A stretch of 10,062 nt of DNA from a candidate division TA06 bacterium. GTDB lineage: Bacteria > Hydrothermota > DG-26 > E44-bin18 > JADFOU01. Under the pieces are notes generated by a model, which searched no databases, was not told the DNA's origin, and saw only the letters and a program-made list of their open reading frames with translations. The DNA lies in NCBI GenBank assembly GCA_022562655.1, contig JADFOU010000053.1, positions 1-10,062 of the forward strand, written 5' to 3'. The position numbers and the translations under genes were made by a program. The first letter of the stretch is position 1. Each line of letters begins with the position of its first letter. Positions 1 to 5,128 of this stretch are shown in pieces.

Positions 1-132
1 TCAGGCATTCTACAGGGATATTAGTAAGATGAGTTGTTGTATAGAATAACAGATCACAGAAAAATGGGAAAGTTTCTCCGTTTTGGTTTACAGGTCACCC
101 CCGTAGTGATAGAAGGGAGTAGGGAAAAAAAA

Positions 133-161
133 TTGACGCCGGGAACAAAAAACACTATTTT
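133..161 (+). promoter_or_regulatory. Sigma70-like promoter of the csoR-led operon
   Basis: TTGACG at 133-138 and TATTTT at 156-161 are separated by 17 bases. The -35 matches consensus in five of six positions and the -10 in four of six. Transcription would start near 168, just before the GC-rich palindrome at 180-197, which would place an operator at the start of the transcript. Bases 1-132 hold no gene I can support. Confidence 0.6.
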
Positions 162-175
162 ATTGTTATTAAGAA

Positions 176-200
176 TAGACCCCTCCCTGGGGAGGGGATA
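176..200 (+). promoter_or_regulatory. Candidate CsoR-type operator palindrome
   Basis: CCCCTCCC (180-187) and GGGAGGGG (190-197) form a perfect inverted repeat around TG, flanked by ATA on the left and ATA on the right. Known CsoR-family operators are GC-rich dyads of this type with flanking A/T (the Mycobacterium tuberculosis csoR site has the same C-run/G-run form). It lies between the predicted -10 and the SD of a CsoR-family gene, as expected for autoregulation. Operator assignment is inference from form and position. Confidence 0.6.
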
Positions 201-214
201 AAAGGAGGGATAAG

Positions 215-523
215 ATGGTGGAAAAAGAGTTGGCGGTTCAGATGGAGGAAATTTATATTGAACCAAAATTAGAGAAAGACCTTCAGGAGAGGTTGTCCAG
301 AATCGAGGGGCATATCCGGGGGATCAAGAAGATGCTCTCGGAGCATCAGGACTGCAATAGCCTCCTCGTCCAGATTGGGGCGGTTAAGGCAGCCATCAAT
401 CAGGTTGCTGTAAAACTCCTGGAAGGGCATATGGAGACCTGTATAAAGGATGCGGTCCACTGCGGGGAGGGGAAAGAAGCCCTTGGCCAATTGAAGACCG
501 CTATCTCGATGGTGCTGAAATAA
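215..523 (+). CDS. CsoR/RcnR/FrmR-family metal-sensing transcriptional repressor
   Basis: A 102-residue all-helical protein of the CsoR/RcnR (DUF156) family. These are cytosolic repressors that bind GC-rich operators and release DNA when a metal or electrophile binds. The family signature is clear: RLSRIEGHIRGIKKML at residues 26-41, then Cys47, His72 and Cys76 in the spacing of the C-H-C metal site of Cu(I)-sensing CsoR. No histidine precedes the first helix, so the fingerprint is x-C-H-C, unlike nickel sensors InrS and RcnR, which have an N-terminal His ligand. Two more possible ligands, His82-Cys83, follow. The start is set by AGGAGG at 203-208, six bases before the ATG; ATG at 242 has no such site. 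It is first in the operon and probably represses the downstream transport genes. Family is certain; metal is not (Cu(I) by fingerprint, Hg(II) possible by context). Confidence 0.95.
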   Translation: MVEKELAVQMEEIYIEPKLEKDLQERLSRIEGHIRGIKKMLSEHQDCNSLLVQIGAVKAAINQVAVKLLEGHMETCIKDAVHCGEGKEALGQLKTAISMVLK

Positions 524-531
524 GGAGCAGG

Positions 532-555
532 TTGAATGGTTAAATCGTTAAATAG
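532..555 (+). repeat. Intergenic TTAAATCGTT repeat, copy A
   Basis: The gap between the repressor and the transporter holds GAATGGTTAA followed directly by ATCGTTAAAT. The core TTAAATCGTT (540-549) recurs at 8289-8298 and 8317-8326, and related sequence occurs in inverted form near 7905-7928. All copies are noncoding or touch stop codons. Function unknown. Confidence 0.5.
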
Positions 556-582
556 AGAAATCTATGGAGGAAGGAGGAGAAG

Positions 583-915
583 ATGAAAGAGAAAGCGACA
601 GCGGTAGGGGCGGTTTTTGCAGCCGTTGGTGCTTCCCTCTGCTGCACCGGTCCCCTTGTCTTAGCCGCCCTGGGGCTTGGAGGGATTGGGTTCGTCCATT
701 CCGTAGCGAAATATCAAAACTTTTTCATTCCTTTGACGATTCTTTTTTTAGGAAGCGCCCACTACTTCACTTGGCGGAAAAAGGAGAAATGCGGACCGGA
801 TGGTGTATGTGTTACTCCGAAAGGAGATCGGTTGAGAAAGGTTATCCTATGGGTTGCAACGGGTTTCGCAGTCTTCTTTCTCTTCTTTCCTTATCTTCTT
901 TCTTTTTTGGGATAA
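583..915 (+). CDS. merT: MerT-like inner-membrane metal transporter
   Basis: A 110-residue protein with three predicted membrane helices (about 6-38, 46-63 and 86-108). In MerT, Hg(II) passes from periplasmic MerP to a vicinal cysteine pair in the first helix and then to two cysteines in the cytoplasmic loop between helices 2 and 3. This protein shows the same plan: Cys20-Cys21 in helix 1, and Cys70 and Cys76 in the loop, six apart as in classical MerT. Size is close to the usual 116 residues. AGGAGG (572-577) lies five bases before the ATG. It follows the repressor by 59 bases, likely in one operon, and two HMA-type partners lie downstream. No merA follows, so the fate of imported metal is unclear; another thiophilic ion such as Cu(I) is possible. 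Confidence 0.88.
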   Translation: MKEKATAVGAVFAAVGASLCCTGPLVLAALGLGGIGFVHSVAKYQNFFIPLTILFLGSAHYFTWRKKEKCGPDGVCVTPKGDRLRKVILWVATGFAVFFLFFPYLLSFLG

Positions 916-921
916 CCTACT

Positions 922-941
922 CACAGGCAGGGATGCCTGTG
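922..941. repeat. Perfect 8-bp palindrome with GGGA loop (REP-like)
   Basis: CACAGGCA and TGCCTGTG form a perfect stem around GGGA, seven bases after the merT-like stop codon. No T-run follows, so it is not a standard intrinsic terminator. It could be a REP-like dispersed palindrome or an mRNA-stability hairpin between two operon genes. Confidence 0.55.
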
Positions 942-964
942 CTACCATTGGATGGGGGTAAAGA

Positions 965-1849
965 ATGATGAGAAAGGTTGCTCTAATAAGAATCATGGGC
1001 CTGAGCCCTCTGGTTTTCCTTTTATTTCCGACAGAGGGGTTCGCCTCTTGTCCTGCCTGTCTCGGAGGGACCGGGTTTCCCCTTCGGGGGAGTTTCTTCT
1101 ATACCAATTCCCCTCTCTCGATGGACCTTCGTTACTTAGAGAATCGGCAGAAATCCGGACCTTACTGGAGGCGGCTTCGGTTAGGGCGTCTCAGCCTTGC
1201 TTATAGCCTAGGAAGTTACCAGCTTGGCACTGCCCTGCCCTTTGATTTCGTCGAGGGGTATATGTTTGATTCCAAATATCATCGGGTAACGGGGGTTCCC
1301 GGGGTGGATCTCTATGCCCGGAAGTCCTGGGCGCCATTCAAGGCGGGGCGTCCAGTCACTGTTGCCTTCGCTGGACTCCGTCTCCCTATTGGTCGGGTAG
1401 ACCACCTGGATCATCCCTCTGCATCGGCTCCGATAGGGATCTTAGGAGGTCTTGCCTACGGGATTTCGCCCGGCTTCTCCTGGGTTCTTTATGGGGATCT
1501 TTCAGGGGTCTGGAATCTCCCCCGGAATGATGAGTACTCCTTTGGTTCCAAGATTGGGGGAGATGGAGGGATACTCTATGCCCTACCCACATCCCGCCTT
1601 CTCCTCATAGGCATCGATGGACGGATTGAGAAGACCTTTCCCGATGATGACCCGCTGGAACCAGAGGTGAAGGAGAATACGGGCTATTTTTCTATCAAGG
1701 TGGGTCCGAGGTTTCAGGCGGAGGTTTCTGCTTTTCCAAAGGTCCTTATTGACTCCTCTCTCAGGTTCAAAGTCTTTGAGGAGTTGTCGGGACCCCAATA
1801 CCTGCCTTCCTTACTGGACTTTGAGACGGGACTCTCGGTTGGATTTTAA
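965..1849 (+). CDS. Putative outer-membrane beta-barrel protein with N-terminal CPAC motif
   Basis: A 294-residue exported protein that I do not recognise at family level. An N-terminal signal peptide (hydrophobic core about 12-22, ending EGFAS) is followed at once by Cys29-Pro-Ala-Cys32, the only cysteines in the protein. The rest alternates polar and hydrophobic or aromatic residues with many Gly and Tyr, and ends in phenylalanine (LSVGF), as expected for an outer-membrane barrel. Cleavage after Ala27 is likeliest; FASC is also a weak lipobox, so lipidation at Cys29 cannot be excluded. The ATG at 965 lies five bases after GGGGGT; ATG at 968 is an equally possible start. It sits between a MerT-like transporter and a MerP-like lipoprotein, so a metal-binding or metal-admitting role at the outer membrane is a context inference. 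Confidence 0.85.
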   Translation: MMRKVALIRIMGLSPLVFLLFPTEGFASCPACLGGTGFPLRGSFFYTNSPLSMDLRYLENRQKSGPYWRRLRLGRLSLAYSLGSYQLGTALPFDFVEGYMFDSKYHRVTGVPGVDLYARKSWAPFKAGRPVTVAFAGLRLPIGRVDHLDHPSASAPIGILGGLAYGISPGFSWVLYGDLSGVWNLPRNDEYSFGSKIGGDGGILYALPTSRLLLIGIDGRIEKTFPDDDPLEPEVKENTGYFSIKVGPRFQAEVSAFPKVLIDSSLRFKVFEELSGPQYLPSLLDFETGLSVGF

Positions 1850-1874
1850 ATATTCGATAAAGGAGGTGAAAAAG

Positions 1875-2258
1875 ATGAAGAAGATGATGACAACTCTGGG
1901 AGTGATTCTCTCCATCGGATTCTTGGGATGTGGTGGCTATTCCCAAAAGGCTGTCACTTCTCAAGGGGAGGAGTCAGTTCAGCCTCAGTCGACCGCTTCT
2001 CAAGAGGAGCAGGAATCTATTCAAGGGTCAGTTCAGTCTATTCAAGCTACTCAAGTTGCCCTTAAAGTAGAGGGAATGACCTGTGGGGGCTGCGAAATCG
2101 GGGTGAAGCAGTGTCTCGTGAAGTTGGATGGCGTGAAGGAGGCAAAGGTGAGTTACGAGAAAGGTGAGGTGTTGGTGAGTTACAATCCAGAAGAGGTGAC
2201 GAAGGAAAAGATGGTCGAGGAGATCAACAAGATTGGGTTTAAGGCAAGCCTGCAATAA
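1875..2258 (+). CDS. MerP-like HMA-domain lipoprotein
   Basis: A 127-residue lipoprotein with one heavy-metal-associated domain. The signal sequence ends in the lipobox FLGC (Cys19), then a Ser/Gln/Glu-rich linker (about 22-60) and an HMA domain (about 61-124) with GMTCGGC, metal-binding Cys70 and Cys73. Cys80 is additional. MerP-type proteins carry soft metal ions through the periplasm to MerT; classical MerP is soluble, so the lipid anchor and linker are departures. The start at 1875 is chosen because AGGAGGTG (1861-1868) lies six bases upstream; the frame is open further upstream but begins inside the preceding gene. It follows the barrel gene by 25 bases, within the operon. Its likely role is to hold metal near a membrane for the MerT-like protein. 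Confidence 0.92.
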   Translation: MKKMMTTLGVILSIGFLGCGGYSQKAVTSQGEESVQPQSTASQEEQESIQGSVQSIQATQVALKVEGMTCGGCEIGVKQCLVKLDGVKEAKVSYEKGEVLVSYNPEEVTKEKMVEEINKIGFKASLQ

Positions 2259-2260
2259 GG

Positions 2261-2316
2261 CAGACTATAGACCATAGACTTTAGACTTCGGACCTAAGTC
2301 CAATGTCCAAAGTCTG
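2261..2316. repeat. Intergenic AGAC-rich repeat and hairpin
   Basis: AGAC recurs four times at 7-8 base intervals (2262-2285). AGACTTT (2276-2282) pairs with AAAGTCT (2309-2315), CAGACT at 2261 can alternatively pair with AGTCTG at 2311, and GGAC-CTAA-GTCC (2290-2301) forms an inner hairpin. The structure fills most of the gap before the AhpD-like gene and has no T-run. Confidence 0.5.
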
Positions 2317-2337
2317 TAGTTCATGGAGGTGAGAAAA

Positions 2338-2712
2338 ATGGCGAATCAAATGACAGAAAGACCGGTGAAGGATCCTCTACTGGAGTCAGGGGTGGTTTCG
2401 CCAGAGGTGATCGGACATCTTAATGGGATGAAGGATGAGGTCTATCGGGATGGGGTGTTTCCAGCGAAGGTGAAGGTTCTCACCTCTCTGGCGATCTCCA
2501 TTGCCATTCGGTGTGAGCCCTGCATCAACTCCTATGTCCAGAAGGCGGTGGCTTTTGGGGTCACTCGGGAGGAACTGGGAGAGATCTTAGATGTGGCAAT
2601 AGCAATGGGGGGCTGTCCGGGAGAGGCATGGGCTTTCAAAGCCCTGAAGGCTTACGATATCGTGGCGAAAGCTGCTGCCGCTCGACAGGATGAGGCTTGC
2701 TGTAATCCGTAA
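2338..2712 (+). CDS. AhpD-like / carboxymuconolactone decarboxylase family protein
   Basis: A 124-residue cytosolic all-helical protein of the carboxymuconolactone decarboxylase family, which includes AhpD-like disulfide reductases. The signature helix reads AIRCEPCINSYVQKA, with Cys59 and Cys62 as the CxxC pair; the histidine usually four residues after the second Cys in AhpD is Tyr66. The helix GEILDVAIAMGGCPG with Cys93 follows, and the tail ends CCNP (Cys121-Cys122), an extra thiol pair. The start is ATG 2338, since GGAGGTG (2325-2331) lies six bases upstream; ATG 2323 precedes that SD and lacks its own. Small CxxC members often accompany metal and arsenic resistance genes. Thiol redox or metal-thiol exchange with the neighbouring Cys-rich proteins is plausible but unproven. 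Confidence 0.92.
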   Translation: MANQMTERPVKDPLLESGVVSPEVIGHLNGMKDEVYRDGVFPAKVKVLTSLAISIAIRCEPCINSYVQKAVAFGVTREELGEILDVAIAMGGCPGEAWAFKALKAYDIVAKAAAARQDEACCNP

Positions 2713-2733
2713 TTGAAAATGAGGAGGTAAAAA

Positions 2734-3603
2734 GTGGCAATTCGAAAGATTCTATTTATCTTGGCAGGTGCATCTCTCTTTTCATTGCAGGCGGTGAGGG
2801 TCTCGGCCCAGGGACCTCCTATCAATACGGATTCGCCTATCCTATTGGGCCTTAACGGCGGTGCCGTGCGAAGTTTTGCCAGAGTGATTCGGATGTCGGG
2901 CCTGAATGACAAGAAAATGACGGTCTACGTCTCACCCATTGTGCTCCCCTACAACCTGACCACAGAGCTTTTAATCGGCGGTGTCCTTCCCTTAGTTAAC
3001 AAGAAACGATCTTCTATCAGCGGAAGTTCTTCATCAACTGGAATCGGAGATGTGAAACTCTATGCAAAATATGTACCCTTACAGATTGACCGAGATGTAG
3101 AGACCATTCGTCTTGCTGTCAAAGGGACGGTAAAGTTCCCCACCGGTGATGAAGGTAAGGATCCAGCATTAGGGACAGGAAGCACCGACTTTACCCTCAG
3201 TTCGGTGGTGGGCTGGATCAAACCACGAGTGGGGTTCTATCTTGAGGGTCTCTATTCCATCAACACATCCCGGGACAGTCTAAACTACGGGGACAGTTTT
3301 GGCTACAACTTTGCACTCGGCTACCGATTGCTTCCTGCAGTCTATAAGACCTATCCTTCCCCCCAGTTGACTGCCTATCTGGAACTGAACGGGGTAGCGA
3401 CGCAGAAAAACAAACTTAAAGGTTCAGATTTAGAAAATTCGGGTGGGACCACAATTTTTCTTTCACCTGGGCTTCAGTATATTGGTGGAAGAAGGTGGCT
3501 CGCCGAAGCGTCTTTTCAATATCCAATCGTTGATGAACCCAACGGCACCCAGTTAGGGACAGATTTTACATTGAGTCTCGGAGTGCGGATTCTGGTGATC
3601 TGA
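2734..3603 (+). CDS. Outer-membrane beta-barrel protein, MetA-pathway transporter-like
   Basis: A 289-residue exported protein beginning with GTG. AGGAGGT (2722-2728) five bases upstream fixes this start. A signal peptide (core about 5-20) probably ends VSA before Gln26. The mature part is beta-rich, with features seen in the Phenol_MetA_deg-like family: KFPTGDEG near residue 136 and a C-terminal region SPGLQYIGGRRWLAEASFQYP followed by a final strand ending LGVRILVI. Proteins of this type are predicted outer-membrane channels of unknown substrate. It contains no cysteine, unlike the other two barrels in the island. It follows the AhpD-like gene by 21 bases. A role as channel for the metal or its ligand is inferred from position only. 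Confidence 0.85.
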   Translation: MAIRKILFILAGASLFSLQAVRVSAQGPPINTDSPILLGLNGGAVRSFARVIRMSGLNDKKMTVYVSPIVLPYNLTTELLIGGVLPLVNKKRSSISGSSSSTGIGDVKLYAKYVPLQIDRDVETIRLAVKGTVKFPTGDEGKDPALGTGSTDFTLSSVVGWIKPRVGFYLEGLYSINTSRDSLNYGDSFGYNFALGYRLLPAVYKTYPSPQLTAYLELNGVATQKNKLKGSDLENSGGTTIFLSPGLQYIGGRRWLAEASFQYPIVDEPNGTQLGTDFTLSLGVRILVI

Positions 3604-3651
3604 AAGTTGAACAGAAATAACAATTTCACTCCATGAAGGAGGGATGTTCAA

Positions 3652-4188
3652 ATGAAAAGGCAAATGGAGATTTTTCTCGGGTTCGTTTTTGTGATGGTGT
3701 TTTCTACAGTCTCAACAGGTTTTGGACAGGTAACGAGCGCGACCGTTGGCATTGCCGGGCTGTCCTGTCCATTCTGTGCCTACGGGCTGGAGAAGCAATT
3801 GAAGAAATTGGACGGCGTTGGTGAAGTGAAGATCCAGGTCAATAAAGGTTTGGCAGAACTGATGGTGAAAAAGGAGGGATCCATCGCTGTTGAGCAGGTA
3901 AGTGACGCTGTCAAAAAGGCAGGGTTCACCCCCAAAGAGATCACCATCACCGCCATTGGACACGTAGGAGAAATCAAGGGTCTCCCTTCATTCGAAGTCA
4001 GTGACGAAGTCAGCGAGATCGACATTATTTTTCTCCTTGACGAGAACGCCCAATTTGAAAAGTTGAAGAAGGCGCTCAAGAGAGAACAGACAAAAGTTAA
4101 GGTCACCGGCAAAATCCACAAGGAGATTCAGGAGGGCCATAGCGGACATCCTTACACGATCGTTGTTCAATCGTTTGAGATACTCTAA
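3652..4188 (+). CDS. Periplasmic HMA-domain protein with extra C-terminal domain
   Basis: A 178-residue exported protein. The signal peptide (about 1-25, ending STGFG) has no lipobox, so the protein is probably soluble in the periplasm. Residues 29-95 form an HMA domain with GLSCPFC, metal-binding Cys39 and Cys42, and the usual LDGVGEVKIQVNKGLAEL strand pattern. Residues 98-178 add a second, beta-rich segment (IGHVGEIKG to VTGKIHKE to YTIVVQSFEIL) that I do not recognise; its strand pattern suggests a small OB-like barrel, with His156, His163 and His166 as possible extra ligands. Typical MerP ends after the HMA domain. AAGGAGGG (3636-3643) lies eight bases before the ATG. It precedes the second MerT-like gene and is probably its metal donor. 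Confidence 0.9.
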   Translation: MKRQMEIFLGFVFVMVFSTVSTGFGQVTSATVGIAGLSCPFCAYGLEKQLKKLDGVGEVKIQVNKGLAELMVKKEGSIAVEQVSDAVKKAGFTPKEITITAIGHVGEIKGLPSFEVSDEVSEIDIIFLLDENAQFEKLKKALKREQTKVKVTGKIHKEIQEGHSGHPYTIVVQSFEIL

Positions 4189-4200
4189 ATGATTCGACTC

Positions 4201-4250
4201 TCTTCGACTAGCATAGGAACTCTGAGCATTCCCAGAAAATCTGTCGAAGA
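4201..4250 (+). repeat. Inverted repeat in the leader of the second MerT-like gene
   Basis: TCTTCGAC (4201-4208) and GTCGAAGA (4243-4250) are perfect inverted repeats separated by 34 bases. The right arm abuts the SD AAGGAG (4251-4256), so folding could affect translation of the next gene. No T-run follows. Only the repeat itself is seen; regulation is inference. Confidence 0.4.
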
Positions 4251-4262
4251 AAGGAGAACAGG

Positions 4263-4655
4263 ATGAGCCAAGTGAAACATAACTTCGTAAGCGTTCTATC
4301 TCTCTTTACTTCCGCTTCTACCCTCCTGTGCTGTGCCCTTCCAACTCTACTTGTCACACTGGGGTTGGGAGCGATGGTAGCGGCTGGTGTCTCTGCTGTT
4401 CCCTTCTGGAGTGTGCTTTCGAGGGAGAAGGGATGGGTCTTTCTCGGGTCGGGGATCCTGTTAGGGCTCAATTTGTTTCTTGTCTATCGGCGGAGACCCA
4501 AGCCGGAGGCATGCAGGATTGATGGGAAATCGGGATGCGACGTAGCAGGCCGCTGGAACAGACGCCTGCTTTTGATTTCTGTGTCCATCTGGAGTCTCGG
4601 GTTATTCGTGGCGTATCTCGCATTTCCTCTTCTAAGCCAACTCGGTCTCTTGTGA
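4263..4655 (+). CDS. Second MerT-like inner-membrane metal transporter
   Basis: A 130-residue membrane protein with three predicted hydrophobic regions (about 9-50, 57-75 and 101-129). LLCCALP places the vicinal pair Cys23-Cys24 in the first helix, and Cys84 and Cys92 lie in the loop between helices 2 and 3, the same four-thiol plan as MerT and the protein at 583-915. The loop spacing of eight residues rather than six, a longer first region and the RRRPKPEAC stretch show it is a diverged paralogue, not a recent copy. AAGGAG (4251-4256) lies six bases before the ATG. It follows the two-domain HMA gene by 74 bases. Uptake of a soft metal ion from that HMA protein is the likely role. Confidence 0.85.
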   Translation: MSQVKHNFVSVLSLFTSASTLLCCALPTLLVTLGLGAMVAAGVSAVPFWSVLSREKGWVFLGSGILLGLNLFLVYRRRPKPEACRIDGKSGCDVAGRWNRRLLLISVSIWSLGLFVAYLAFPLLSQLGLL

Positions 4656-4715
4656 TTATGCATGAAGAAACTGTGTCATGAGATAATAACCCTCTTGGGG
4701 AGGAACTTTTTCCCC

Positions 4716-4745
4716 TTGTAATTTGTCTAAATCTTTTGGTATAAT
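4716..4745 (+). promoter_or_regulatory. Sigma70-like promoter of the lipoprotein-barrel pair
   Basis: TTGTAA (4716-4721), an 18-base spacer and a consensus TATAAT (4740-4745) precede the lipoprotein gene. Transcription would start near 4752, giving a very short leader ending in AAGGAG (4753-4758). A partial GC palindrome at 4689-4705 lies just upstream. Confidence 0.7.
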
Positions 4746-4765
4746 CTATTACAAGGAGAGTTTAA

Positions 4766-5128
4766 ATGAGAGGAATTCAAATTCCACTTCTCTTCGTTCT
4801 TTTTGCATTTGTTATGATGGGATGTAAATCCACTACAGAGTCATCCTATCAAACTCTTGTTTCTATCACAAGCCTTACAGCCACTCCCGATACAATCGCT
4901 GTAGGCGGATTGTCCACAGTCGTTGTGACAGTGACCGATCCGGACGGAGAGCCTCTTTCCTTTTCCTGGAGTTCCTACCTGGGGGATATCATTCCCAGTG
5001 CTAACAAATACGAGGTCTTCTATACAGCATCAGCCTGCTGTGTGGGAACAAATACAGTGAAGGTGGTTGTGAAGGATGGGAAAGGAGGAGAGGTCGAGAA
5101 GACTGTTCAGGTAGAAGTCCTTCCCTAA
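4766..5128 (+). CDS. Small lipoprotein with Ig-like/PKD-like domain
   Basis: A 120-residue lipoprotein. The signal sequence ends in the lipobox VMMGC, with Cys20 as the lipidated residue, followed by a short Ser/Thr linker. Residues 33-118 form one Ig-like or PKD-like beta-sandwich: VTVTDPDGEPLSFSWSS, YTASA and TVKVVVKDGKGGEVEKTVQVEV are the usual strand signatures. A vicinal pair Cys91-Cys92 sits where such domains normally have no cysteine, matching the thiol theme of the island. AAGGAG lies seven bases before the ATG. The stop codon overlaps the next start (TAATG at 5126-5130), so the two proteins are translationally coupled and may form one outer-membrane assembly. Metal binding by the CC pair is inference. 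Confidence 0.88.
   Translation: MRGIQIPLLFVLFAFVMMGCKSTTESSYQTLVSITSLTATPDTIAVGGLSTVVVTVTDPDGEPLSFSWSSYLGDIIPSANKYEVFYTASACCVGTNTVKVVVKDGKGGEVEKTVQVEVLP

Noticed and set aside
64..200. 45-codon frame from ATG 64
   Set aside because: No SD, and it runs through the promoter and operator of the csoR-family gene.
564..968. 134-codon + strand frame overlapping the first MerT-like gene
   Set aside because: The overlapping frame at 583-915 has the MerT helices and cysteine pattern; this one is a compositional shadow with no domain.
2323..2337. Upstream ATG for the AhpD-like protein
   Set aside because: The SD GGAGGTG at 2325-2331 overlaps this codon and is well placed for the ATG at 2338.
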